In this document: positions 6,240 to 13,805 of the stretch, one piece after another
Layout of the letters: every line of letters begins with the position of its first letter
Numbering within the stretch: the first letter of the stretch is position 1
Assembly (NCBI GenBank): GCA_002427995.1
Contig: DIZV01000023.1
Span: 1 to 14,141 of the forward strand
Direction of reading: 5' to 3'
DNA length: 14,141 bases
Origin: Chloroflexi bacterium UBA6019
Lineage (GTDB): Bacteria; Chloroflexota; Dormibacteria; Dormibacterales; Dormibacteraceae
Position numbers and translations under genes: made by a program
The notes under the pieces: generated by a model
Seen by the model: the letters and a program-made list of their open reading frames with translations, nothing else
The model's database searches: none
Told to the model about the DNA's origin: nothing

Positions 6240-8648
6240 CTAGTGCGCCCCCGGGGTTTGCCCGAACGCCGCCTCGAGCTCGGCGCCGACCCGAAGGTCG
6301 TCGCGGGCCGGGGGGTCGACCCGGATCGGTTCGCCGTAGGGCACGGCGGGGAAGGACCGCGGGCCGTGGCGGGGAGGTTTGCCCTTGGCCTTCGCGTCAA
6401 GCGCACGAAGCACCTTCTCGGGGGTGATCGGGGTCTCGTCCACCCATACACCGAGGGCGTCGAAGACGGCGGCGTTGACCGCGGGGATCACCGGCAGCAG
6501 GGGCCCCTGGCCCGCCTCCTTGGCTCCGTAGGGACCCTCTGGGTCGATCGTCTCGACGAGGAAGGTCTCGATCGGCGGAGTATCGAGGAAGGTCGGCGAC
6601 TTGTACTCCAGCATGGAGGGCCATTTGTGGAGGCCCTTGCGGTACTCCTGCTCTTCCATCAGCGCCTCGCCCAGTCCCATGTAGACGCCGCCCTCGACCT
6701 GGCCCACGACCAGCAACGGGTTGATCGAGCGGCCGATGTCGTGGGCGATCCAGACCTTGCCGACGGTGACGATCCCGGTCCGTGGGTCGGCCTCCACGTC
6801 GACCACGGCGGCGCTGTAGGAGTAGGCCGGGCTGGGGCCGACGCCGGAGCCCTTGAACGGCCCTCCGATCCGCGGCGGCTTGTAGGACCCGGTCGTGCTG
6901 AGGGCGCCGAAGCGGGTGGTGGCGATGACGCACGCCTCTTCGAAGCTGAACTCGCCGATCCTTCCACCGCCGACATCGATTTCCTCGAGATCGGCGACAC
7001 CCATCCGATCCGCCACCGCCTCGACCAGCAGAGCCCGCATCTTGCGGGCCGCCTCGAGCGCAGCGTTGCCGGCCATGAACGTCACCCGCGAGGAGTAGGA
7101 GCCGAGATCGACCGGCGTCAGGTCGGTGTCGGCGGTGACGAGCCGCACGTCACGCGGCTCAATGCCCAGCTCCTCGGCCGCGATCTGGGCCAGGACCATA
7201 TCCGAGCCCTGGCCGATGTCCATGGCTCCGCAGTAGACCGTCGCCCCGGTCCGGTCGACCTTGACCTGGACCTCGGAGTGCGGCATGTCGTTCCAGTAGA
7301 TCGCGGTTCCCGCCCCGCTCATGTAGGCGCTGATCGCGAACCCCATCCCGTGCCCGGTGCGCCGCTCCCGTTGAGCGTAGCCGGAGGCCTCCAGCACCTT
7401 CGCCGTGCACTCCTCGAGGCCGCAGGAGGTCACCCGCAGCCAGTTGACGGTCCGGCTGAAGGGTTTGACGAAGTTGCGCCGCTTGACCTCCACGGGGTCG
7501 AGCCCCAGTTCGTGGGCGATCTTCTCCAGGTGGAGCTCGATCCCGAACCGTCCCTGCGGGGTGCCGTGTCCCCGCTTGGGTCCGCAGGGCGCCTTGTTGG
7601 TGTAGACGCGGACTCCCTCGAACTTGTAGGCGGGGATGTCGTAGGTGACGGTCTGGAGGGTGCCCGTGTAGAAGACCGAAGCCGCGCCATAGGAGCCGTA
7701 GGCCCCGCCGTCGAGAGCGGTCCGCAGGTGCATGGCCGTGATCCGGCCGTCCCGGGTCACCCCCGTGCGGTACCAGAGCAGCGTCGGGTGGCGACCGCGG
7801 TGGGCGTAGAAGACCTCCTCGCGCGTCAGCGTGCACTTGACCGGGCGGCCGGTCAGCATCGCCAGCTTGCCCACCACGATCTCGTGGGCGAAGGGGTCGG
7901 TCTTGCCCCCGAAACCCCCGCCATGGACGGCGCCGATGACTCGAATTCGGTTCATCGGCAGTTCCAGCACCCGGCTCAGGGCGCGGTGGACGTAGTGGAC
8001 GACCTGGGTGCTCGACCAGAGCGTCAGCCGGCCGTCAACATGGCTGGCGATCGCCGAATGCTGCTCCATCGGCAGGTGGGTGTTGCCCTGGAAGAAGAAG
8101 ACGTCCTCGCGGACGTGGTCGGCCGCGGCGAAGCCGGCCTCGAGGTCGCCGAACTCGTAACTGACCAGGCGGTGGATGTTGTCCCGGCGCCGCGAGAAGG
8201 ACTCCTGGATCGGCTCGTCGGTCGCCTCCTTGAGCGCCTCCTCAATCGTCATCACCGGCGTCAGCAGCTCGTACTCGACCTCGATCGCCTCGCAGGCCGC
8301 TGCGGCCGTTTCCTCGTCGACCGCGGCGACGGCGGCCACCGGGTCGCCGACGTAGCGGACCTTGTGCTCCTCCAGCGCAGCCTCGTCCTGGCTGACCGGG
8401 AGGATCCCGAAGCGGATCGGCAGGTCGCGGCCGGTGATGATGGCGACCACGCCCGGCAGCCGGCGGGCGGCGGAGGCGTCGATCGACAGGATTCGGGCGT
8501 GGGGCGCCTGGGCGCGGAGGATCTTGCAGTGGAGCATCCGCGGCAGGGCGATGTCGTCGGCGTAGACCGCCTGGCCTCTCACCTTGGCCGAGCCGTCCAG
8601 GCGTGGGTAGGACCTGCCTACGGAGCCGGTTCGGTCGGGCACGGTCAT
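6240..8648 (-). CDS. Molybdopterin-binding subunit of a molybdenum hydroxylase, HcrA-like
   Basis: The 802-residue product is the catalytic subunit of a xanthine dehydrogenase-family enzyme. It starts with the a/b hammerhead domain (RSYPRLDGSAKVRGQAVYADDI). Mo-pterin contacts follow: VHGGGFGGK (241-249), GGAYGSYGAASVF (314-326), CGPKRGHGTPQGRF (355-368), DIGQGSD (477-483) and the catalytic glutamate in YGAKEAGQG (E711). PKRGHGTP, and DLTPVDLGSYSSRVT at 509-523, resemble the 4-hydroxybenzoyl-CoA reductase alpha branch more than CO dehydrogenase or xanthine oxidase; there is no CoxL AYRCSFR motif. A Pro/Arg-rich tail of about 45 residues (755-802) extends beyond the fold. ATG 8648 overlaps the Fe-S subunit stop by 4 bp, showing translational coupling. 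A near full-length frame on the opposite strand (6243-8816) is a GC-rich antisense shadow. No Mo-cofactor maturation gene is nearby. Confidence 0.92.
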   Translation of the reverse strand: MTVPDRTGSVGRSYPRLDGSAKVRGQAVYADDIALPRMLHCKILRAQAPHARILSIDASAARRLPGVVAIITGRDLPIRFGILPVSQDEAALEEHKVRYVGDPVAAVAAVDEETAAAACEAIEVEYELLTPVMTIEEALKEATDEPIQESFSRRRDNIHRLVSYEFGDLEAGFAAADHVREDVFFFQGNTHLPMEQHSAIASHVDGRLTLWSSTQVVHYVHRALSRVLELPMNRIRVIGAVHGGGFGGKTDPFAHEIVVGKLAMLTGRPVKCTLTREEVFYAHRGRHPTLLWYRTGVTRDGRITAMHLRTALDGGAYGSYGAASVFYTGTLQTVTYDIPAYKFEGVRVYTNKAPCGPKRGHGTPQGRFGIELHLEKIAHELGLDPVEVKRRNFVKPFSRTVNWLRVTSCGLEECTAKVLEASGYAQRERRTGHGMGFAISAYMSGAGTAIYWNDMPHSEVQVKVDRTGATVYCGAMDIGQGSDMVLAQIAAEELGIEPRDVRLVTADTDLTPVDLGSYSSRVTFMAGNAALEAARKMRALLVEAVADRMGVADLEEIDVGGGRIGEFSFEEACVIATTRFGALSTTGSYKPPRIGGPFKGSGVGPSPAYSYSAAVVDVEADPRTGIVTVGKVWIAHDIGRSINPLLVVGQVEGGVYMGLGEALMEEQEYRKGLHKWPSMLEYKSPTFLDTPPIETFLVETIDPEGPYGAKEAGQGPLLPVIPAVNAAVFDALGVWVDETPITPEKVLRALDAKAKGKPPRHGPRSFPAVPYGEPIRVDPPARDDLRVGAELEAAFGQTPGAH

Positions 8649-9145
8649 GTGGCGACCATTCGGCTCGCTGCCAGCTCGACCGCCTCCAGGATCTTCGCGT
8701 ACCCGGTGCAGCGGCAGAGGTTGCCCGCCAACGCCTCCTGGATCTCGGCCCGGCTCGGTCTCGGGTTGGCCTCCAAAAGCGACTTCGCCACCAGGAGCAT
8801 GCCCGGGGTGCAGTAGCCGCATTGGGCCGCCCCGAGCTCGGCGAAGGCGGCCTGGAGAGGGTGGTCGGAAGCTCCCGCGGCCATCCCTTCGATCGTCGTC
8901 ACCGGCCGGCCCTCGACCTGCAGGGGGAGCACGAGGCAGCTAAGCTGGGGTCGCCCGTCGATCAGGACCGTACAGGTTCCGCACTCACCGAGCTCGCAGC
9001 CGTGCTTGGTGCCGGTGAGGCCCAGGTCCTCGCGGAGAACTTCGAGGAGAGTCTTGTGGACCGGGGCCAGGAATTCGACCTCCTCACCGTTGAGGAGCAA
9101 CCGGACGACCGCCTTTTCGACTTCGCGATCGAGCCAGGTGGGCAT
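8645..9145 (-). CDS. [2Fe-2S] subunit of a molybdenum hydroxylase, HcrC/CoxS type
   Basis: The 166-residue product carries two [2Fe-2S] clusters that pass electrons between the Mo and FAD subunits. The N-terminal plant-ferredoxin-like domain has C50, C55, C58 and C70 (HGCELGECGTCTV and LSC). The C-terminal helical domain has C109, C112, C144 and C146 (QCGYCTPGM and NLCRCTGY). All eight ligands are present. It is the first gene of the operon in the order Fe-S, Mo, FAD. ATG 9145 was chosen because the domain begins with VVRLLLNGEEVEF shortly after; the open frame continues to 9436 but there it overlaps the start of the divergent diguanylate cyclase gene. No Shine-Dalgarno sequence is seen. TATGGT (9160-9155, minus strand) is a possible -10 element ending 9 nt before the ATG. 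Confidence 0.93.
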   Translation of the reverse strand: MPTWLDREVEKAVVRLLLNGEEVEFLAPVHKTLLEVLREDLGLTGTKHGCELGECGTCTVLIDGRPQLSCLVLPLQVEGRPVTTIEGMAAGASDHPLQAAFAELGAAQCGYCTPGMLLVAKSLLEANPRPSRAEIQEALAGNLCRCTGYAKILEAVELAASRMVAT

Positions 9146-9238
9146 ACCGCGTTCACCATACTCAACCGTCCGGAAGGGCGGAACCCGGCCCCCAGCGTTG
9201 GGCGCAAGGATTGCCAGCTGCCGGCCGTTGCCTTCGCA

Positions 9239-10420
9239 GTGTCGCCCTCCCGCATTGATACCGGCGGACTCAGCTTGACTCCTGGCACGATACTCAAAGC
9301 GGTCTGCGTCGCGGCCGCCGCGGTGAGCCTCCTGGGCCTGACCAAGGTGGATGTGTCGGCTGCCCCCTCGCCGAAGTCTCGCGCCCACCAGGCGGGGCCG
9401 CCGGGTCTGCTGAAACCAAAGCTCCACGGCAAGCACGCGGCGGTAACGGCACCGGTGGCCGCCCCCGCCGTCGCAATGCCCGCCGCAGCGGCCGTGACCC
9501 TGCTGCCGGCGACGAGTCCGGCACCCGCCTTGCTCCCGTCCCTGCCCATCCGGAGCGTCGCACCAGCAGCTTCCCTCCCGACTCCGCGATCGCTCCCGGT
9601 CGTGGCTGCCGGCGCCGGCGGGGTCGGCTTGATCACGAGCGGCGGCGTTGCCCTTCCGGTACCCTCCTCGCCGGCGGTAGGTGGCGCCTCGCGGCCGGGC
9701 CGCTCAGCCGTGCCGCGCGACCCCGAGCTCAGCCCCCAGCCGGGGCTGATCGTCATCCAGTCCTTCCCGGTCGGTCTCGCGGTCGCCTTCGCTGGTCTTC
9801 CACTGCTGTTCGCGATCTGGTTGGTGGCGCTCCTCCGGCTCGGCGCGGCCGCCCAGCGGGAGTACGTCGGGAGGGGCCATGTCGCCCTCGCTGCGGAGCT
9901 TGGCATCGCCCCGGCCCGGCTTGCCGGGCTCGACCTGCACGAGCTCGCACTGCTCCGGGACAAGGTCGCTTTCGACGAGCTGACTGGCATCATGCGCCGA
10001 GCGGGCGGCCTGGCGACGCTCGACCGCGAGATCTCCCGCGCCCGACGGAGGAAGGCGCCACTCACGGTCGCCTTCGTCGACATCGATGGTCTGAAGGCGG
10101 TGAACGACAGCCGCGGCCACGCCGCCGGCGACGCCCTCCTGAAGGACGTGGCGGGCGTTCTCACCGGCCGGCTGCGGGCGGAGGACGCCATCTTCCGCTA
10201 TGGCGGAGACGAGTTCTGCTGCGTCCTTCCCGATGCCCACCTGGAGGCGGCCGGCAGGATTCTGGGCGCCGCCCAGCAGACCGCCCGGGCTCGGGGCCAG
10301 CAGTTCAGCGTCGGACTGGCCGAGCTCCACAATGGCGACGACCGGGCGACTCTCCTGGCCCGGGCCGACACCGAGCTCTACCGGGGAAGGGCCGCGCGGG
10401 GCCACCAGCGCCGGGAATAA
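9239..10420 (+). CDS. Membrane-anchored diguanylate cyclase (GGDEF)
   Basis: The protein makes the second messenger c-di-GMP. From GTG 9239 it has 393 residues. A hydrophobic N-terminal segment (about 18-34, signal or membrane anchor) is followed by about 130 residues very rich in Ala, Pro, Ser and Val, with no recognisable sensor domain, probably outside the cytoplasm. A membrane helix follows at about 171-199, then a short helical linker and the GGDEF domain (about 240-390). The catalytic motif is intact: VDIDGLKAVND (280-290), HAAGD (294-298) and YGGDEF (321-326). An allosteric I-site RAED (313-316) lies five residues before GGDEF, so product inhibition is likely. The start is uncertain; TTG 9275, preceded by GGCGG, would give a cleaner signal peptide. 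The longer upstream frame is antisense to the Fe-S subunit. GCAA-GGA-TTGC at 9204-9214 in the divergent promoter region is a possible operator. Confidence 0.85.
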   Translation: MSPSRIDTGGLSLTPGTILKAVCVAAAAVSLLGLTKVDVSAAPSPKSRAHQAGPPGLLKPKLHGKHAAVTAPVAAPAVAMPAAAAVTLLPATSPAPALLPSLPIRSVAPAASLPTPRSLPVVAAGAGGVGLITSGGVALPVPSSPAVGGASRPGRSAVPRDPELSPQPGLIVIQSFPVGLAVAFAGLPLLFAIWLVALLRLGAAAQREYVGRGHVALAAELGIAPARLAGLDLHELALLRDKVAFDELTGIMRRAGGLATLDREISRARRRKAPLTVAFVDIDGLKAVNDSRGHAAGDALLKDVAGVLTGRLRAEDAIFRYGGDEFCCVLPDAHLEAAGRILGAAQQTARARGQQFSVGLAELHNGDDRATLLARADTELYRGRAARGHQRRE

Positions 10421-10570
10421 AGCCCGCCAACACCTCGCCGCGGGCTGGGCAAGAGCCCGGGGAAGCAAAGCACCGCCAGGGCGGTTCCCGTTTCGCAAAC
10501 CCAACGGCTGGATACCGGATAGTCGGTTGGCGGCAAAGTACCCCTGCCTTCGGGCAGGATAGAAGGTGAC
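10421..10570 (+). ncRNA. Candidate structured 5' leader (riboswitch-like) of the GT87 gene
   Basis: This gap is densely structured. Consecutive hairpins are CGGGCT/AGCCCG (10441-10459), GGGA..TCCC enclosing ACCGC/GCGGT with a GCAAAGC bulge (10460-10489), GTTT/AAAC (10490-10500), CCAAC/GTTGG (10501-10530) and CCTGCC-UUCG-GGCAGG (10543-10558). Two alternatives compete. CCGCCAAC (10424-10431) can pair over 8 bp with GTTGGCGG (10526-10533), and CCTTC (10547-10551) can cover the Shine-Dalgarno GAAGG (10562-10566). GCAAAG occurs twice and GATAG twice, as in c-di-GMP-I (GEMM) aptamers, but the conserved GGCAAACC element and P1 helix do not line up fully. The first hairpin could instead be a terminator of the cyclase gene. 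Confidence 0.35.
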
Positions 10571-11839
10571 GTGATCTTACGCCGGACGGCTCGTGGCGCC
10601 TCCCTCCGGGTGCTCCTGAACGAAAACACACTCGATGTCGCGCTTCTCTGCGTGTGCCTTCTGGGCCTCGTGGTGTTCGCCATCCACGGTCCCTTCGGGG
10701 CCGGCGACATCAGGGTCTACCACCGCTATGCGATGGCTTTTTGGACCGGCACGCACGCCTTCCACGCCCTTCCGATCGAGTACCCGCCCCTCTCGCTGGC
10801 GGTCTTCAGCCTCTCCGTACTGCCGCCGCTCTGGGATTTCGTAACCGTCTACGCCGCCTGGATGGCGGCGATCTTCCTCCTCGGATACCTCGCCTTCATC
10901 CGCTTCAGCTCGCGCCACCGCGCCACCGTGTACGCCGTCTACCTGTTGCTCGGCGCCACCGGCGCGCTGCTTGGCCGCTTCGACCTGGTGCCCGCCCTGC
11001 TCACCCTGGCAGCGCTCTGGTCGGCGAACCGCCGCCATTACCTCCCCGCCTACCTGTTCCTGGCCGCCGGGGCGCTCCTCAAGCTCTACCCGATCGTGCT
11101 GCTACCACTCCTGATGATCGATCACCGGAGCTATCTCACGGCGCACGGCCGGCCCTGGCGAAAGCCGGTGGCGACCGGCGTTGCGGCGGTCGCCGCGCTG
11201 GTCGCCGCCAGCTTCACGATTGGCTTCCTGGTCGAAGGTTGGGACTCCCTCTCCACCTTCTACTACGCCGCCCAGCGGCCGCTCCAGGTCGAGTCTCTGG
11301 GTGCGACCCTTCTCTGGTTCGGGAGCTTCGCCGGCTTCTCGGCGGTGACCGAGCACGGGTGGAGCTCCTACAACCTGGTCGGACCGCTCGACGGCGGGAT
11401 CATGGTCGTCTCGTCCCTCGCCGGCATCGCCGGTCTCGGCTGGATCTACTGGCGCGCCTGGCGGGGCCACCTCGACCTCGGCCGGGCCTTCCTGGCCGCG
11501 ATCTGCGTCACCCTCCTCACGAGCAAGGTCTTCAGCCCGCAGTACCTGATCTGGGCGCTGCCGCTGGTGGCTGAGGTCGAGGGCGTCGACGTCGTGTGGC
11601 TGCTGATCTGCGCCTGCACGACGCTCATCTACCCCGTCCTCTACGTGAACGACCACATCTTCGGCACGCCCGGGCCGCTGCCCTACACGGGGACCTTCCT
11701 GGGGATGATCGCGGTCCGCAACGCGGCCTTGATCGTCGCCTCGCTGCGGGTCCTGCTGCCCGGCCGGCGGCTGGCGTCACACCGGGTGGTCGAGCGTACG
11801 TTCCAGGAGGGTTCCGCGATGTCGATCAGCGGCGACTGA
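10571..11839 (+). CDS. GT87-family (DUF2029) polytopic membrane glycosyltransferase
   Basis: The 422-residue product has about ten to eleven membrane helices and the GT-C layout of the GT87/DUF2029 family, to which mycobacterial PimE belongs. The first extracytoplasmic loop carries GAGDIRVYHRYA with the putative catalytic Asp46, followed by IEYPPLSL (69-76), a family hallmark. GRFDLVPALLTLAALW and ALLKLYPIVLLPLL mark the central conserved helices, and SPQYLIWALPL comes late. Such enzymes transfer a sugar, often mannose, from a polyprenyl-phosphate donor to a glycolipid or glycan on the outer face of the membrane; donor and acceptor are unknown here. The GTG at 10571 has AGAAGG ending 4 nt before it. 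The gene follows a diguanylate cyclase and a structured leader. Its stop lies 3 bp from the stop of the convergent pepF gene. Confidence 0.82.
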   Translation: MILRRTARGASLRVLLNENTLDVALLCVCLLGLVVFAIHGPFGAGDIRVYHRYAMAFWTGTHAFHALPIEYPPLSLAVFSLSVLPPLWDFVTVYAAWMAAIFLLGYLAFIRFSSRHRATVYAVYLLLGATGALLGRFDLVPALLTLAALWSANRRHYLPAYLFLAAGALLKLYPIVLLPLLMIDHRSYLTAHGRPWRKPVATGVAAVAALVAASFTIGFLVEGWDSLSTFYYAAQRPLQVESLGATLLWFGSFAGFSAVTEHGWSSYNLVGPLDGGIMVVSSLAGIAGLGWIYWRAWRGHLDLGRAFLAAICVTLLTSKVFSPQYLIWALPLVAEVEGVDVVWLLICACTTLIYPVLYVNDHIFGTPGPLPYTGTFLGMIAVRNAALIVASLRVLLPGRRLASHRVVERTFQEGSAMSISGD

Positions 11840-11842
11840 GAA

Positions 11843-13684
11843 CTAGTACGGCGTACTGGGCACCCGCTCCTCGACCAGCTGTTCAAGTCGGTCGACCATC
11901 GCCGCCATCACCGCGAAGGCCTTCTCCACCGGCTCCCGCCTGGTCATGTCGACGCCCGCGACGCGGAGCGCCTCGAGAGGGAAGAGCGCGCTGCCAGACC
12001 GGATGAAGGCCAGGTAGCGCTCGGCGGCACCGGGGTCGTCATCCAGCACCCGCTCGGCGAGCCAGTTGGCCCCGGCGATGCCGGTGGCGTACTGGTAGAC
12101 GTAGAAGTTGCTGTAGAGGTGGGTGTGGAACTGGGCCCAGGTGCTGCCGACCCGCTCGCGGTCGCCCGGCCGGAGCTCGACCTCGTCGCCATAGACCTCC
12201 AGCATCAGGCTGGCCATCAGCTCGTTGAGGCTTTCGGCGGTGAGCGCCTCACCGCGTTCGATGCGCGTGTGCACCTCGAGCTCGAAGCGGGCGAGTGAGG
12301 GCATCACGAAGAAGTAGCGATAGAAGTTGGCCATCGCCTCTTCGATCACCGAGATCTGGAACTCGGGTTCAGGGTTGGTCCGCAGCAGGTGGGCGCGAAC
12401 CAGCGCCTGGTGGAAGTTCGACGCCACCTCGGCGACGAAGAGGCCGTAGCGGGCGTAGACGTAGGGCTGGGTCTGGCGGGTGTAGTAGCTGTGCATCGAG
12501 TGGCCGATCTCGTGCGCGAGGGTCGACATGCTGAAGATGTCGTCGTTGTAGCTCATGAAGATGAAGGGGTGGGTCCCCGGGGCGCCCATCGAGAAGGCGC
12601 CCATCCGCTTGCCCTTGCTCGGGTAGATGTCCACCCAGCGCTGCTCGAGAACACCGTGACGCAGCACCTGCGCGTACTCGTCTCCCAGCGGCGCGACGCC
12701 CTGGAGCACCCATTCCACCGCCTGCCGGAAGGGCAGCGGTTCCAGGTCCCGGGTCAGCGCGGCGCGGGTGTCGTAGACGTGGAGGCGGTCGAGGCCGAGG
12801 GCCCTCCGCCGCACCGCCCAGTAGCGATGCCAGGTCGGCAGGTTCAGCCGGAAGGTGTCGAGCATGTTCCCGAACACCTCGAGCGGGATGTGGTTTGGCG
12901 TCAGGGCTGCCTCCAGCGACGAGCGGTAGCGGCGCGCGCGGGCGACCAGCACGTCCCTCTTGACGCCGGTGGCAAGGCAGGCGGCCATCGTGTTCTTGAA
13001 GGCGAGGTGGGCGTCGGCGTAGTTCTCCCAGGCCGTCCGCCGGAGGTCGCGATCGGGGCTTGCGAGGAGGGCGGTGATGGTGCCCTGCGCAACTTCGTGC
13101 TGGTCCCCATCACCGGCGACCGCGGGGTCGAAGCAGAGGTCGGCGTTGGCCAGCACGCCGTGGATGCCGGCGGCGCTGCCGAAGGGGTCGGCCGACTGGC
13201 TGAGCAGCTCTTCCACCTCGGCGCTGCGAACGTGGGCGCGCTTGGCCTCGACGACCTCGAAGTAGTGCTCGAAAGCGGCCAGTCGCGGCTCCTCCCGGGC
13301 CCACGTGCGGAGGGTCTCGATGCCGATCGCCAGCAACTCCGGCTCCGCGAACGACATCGCCGCCTCCACCCGGCTGCCCAAGCCGCGAGCGCGCTCCCAG
13401 CGCGAGGTGGCCGCCTGGTCGGTGCTGTCGACCGCGAAGAACATGTAGGCGTAGACGTTCACCATCCCGAAGGAGCGGGCGACCTGTTCGGCGGTGGTGA
13501 ACCAGTCGGCGAGGGTGCCCGGGCCGTCGGCGAGGTGGCTTCGGAACTCGGCCAGGTCGGGCAGACGGCGCTCGATGGCGTGCAGCTCCGTCTCCCAGCT
13601 CTCGTCATCGGCGAAGACGCTGGCCGCGTCCCAGGTATGTTCGAGGGGGACTTCCTTGCGGGCGGGGATCGTCGTCTGCGCCAT
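11843..13684 (-). CDS. pepF: Oligoendopeptidase F (M3B metallopeptidase)
   Basis: The 613-residue product has the length and order of PepF. After an N-terminal helical domain comes the M3 zinc peptidase domain, with HEIGH at 391-395 (zinc ligands H391 and H395, catalytic E392). The third ligand is E419 in [13 protein letters not shown], and the substrate-binding segment [17 protein letters not shown] lies at about 519-535. It cleaves short peptides in the cytoplasm; no signal peptide is seen. As a zinc enzyme its activity would depend on the metal importer in this window, but nothing links the two genes directly. The ATG at 13684 has no Shine-Dalgarno sequence. TAAAGT (13697-13692, minus strand) ends 7 nt before it, suggesting a leaderless mRNA. 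It is divergent from the MFS gene across 121 bp. Confidence 0.95.
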   Translation of the reverse strand: MAQTTIPARKEVPLEHTWDAASVFADDESWETELHAIERRLPDLAEFRSHLADGPGTLADWFTTAEQVARSFGMVNVYAYMFFAVDSTDQAATSRWERARGLGSRVEAAMSFAEPELLAIGIETLRTWAREEPRLAAFEHYFEVVEAKRAHVRSAEVEELLSQSADPFGSAAGIHGVLANADLCFDPAVAGDGDQHEVAQGTITALLASPDRDLRRTAWENYADAHLAFKNTMAACLATGVKRDVLVARARRYRSSLEAALTPNHIPLEVFGNMLDTFRLNLPTWHRYWAVRRRALGLDRLHVYDTRAALTRDLEPLPFRQAVEWVLQGVAPLGDEYAQVLRHGVLEQRWVDIYPSKGKRMGAFSMGAPGTHPFIFMSYNDDIFSMSTLAHEIGHSMHSYYTRQTQPYVYARYGLFVAEVASNFHQALVRAHLLRTNPEPEFQISVIEEAMANFYRYFFVMPSLARFELEVHTRIERGEALTAESLNELMASLMLEVYGDEVELRPGDRERVGSTWAQFHTHLYSNFYVYQYATGIAGANWLAERVLDDDPGAAERYLAFIRSGSALFPLEALRVAGVDMTRREPVEKAFAVMAAMVDRLEQLVEERVPSTPY

Positions 13685-13691
13685 TCGGACA

Positions 13692-13697
13692 ACTTTA
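13692..13697 (-). promoter_or_regulatory. Candidate -10 element of pepF (leaderless)
   Basis: TAAAGT on the minus strand ends exactly 7 nt before the pepF ATG, so transcription would begin at the start codon. No convincing -35 element is seen, and no Shine-Dalgarno sequence lies between. Confidence 0.3.
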
Positions 13698-13805
13698 CGG
13701 TCGCGCCACGCGGCTTACGCACCCGCTCTTAACAAACTCGGGTTCAGGATTTCTCCCTCCAGCCCCGCCCTGGCCGCTCAGAGGGACCTGCGAGGATACC
13801 TCCCC

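Noticed and set aside
6243..8816. A very long open frame (857 codons) on the plus strand opposite the molybdopterin subunit.
   Set aside because: It is the codon-aligned antisense shadow common in G+C-rich genes. The encoded protein is low-complexity and resembles no family, while the minus-strand protein has full catalytic motifs.
9204..9214. GCAA-GGA-TTGC inverted repeat as a fourth Zur-type box.
   Set aside because: The spacing between half-sites is 3 nt, not 5 as in the other three sites, and the inner bases differ. It may be an unrelated operator or chance.
10424..10533. A canonical c-di-GMP-I (GEMM) riboswitch call.
   Set aside because: GCAAAG and GATAG motifs are present, but the conserved GGCAAACC element, the guanine that contacts the ligand and a P1 helix in the right order cannot all be placed. 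Kept only as a structured-leader candidate.
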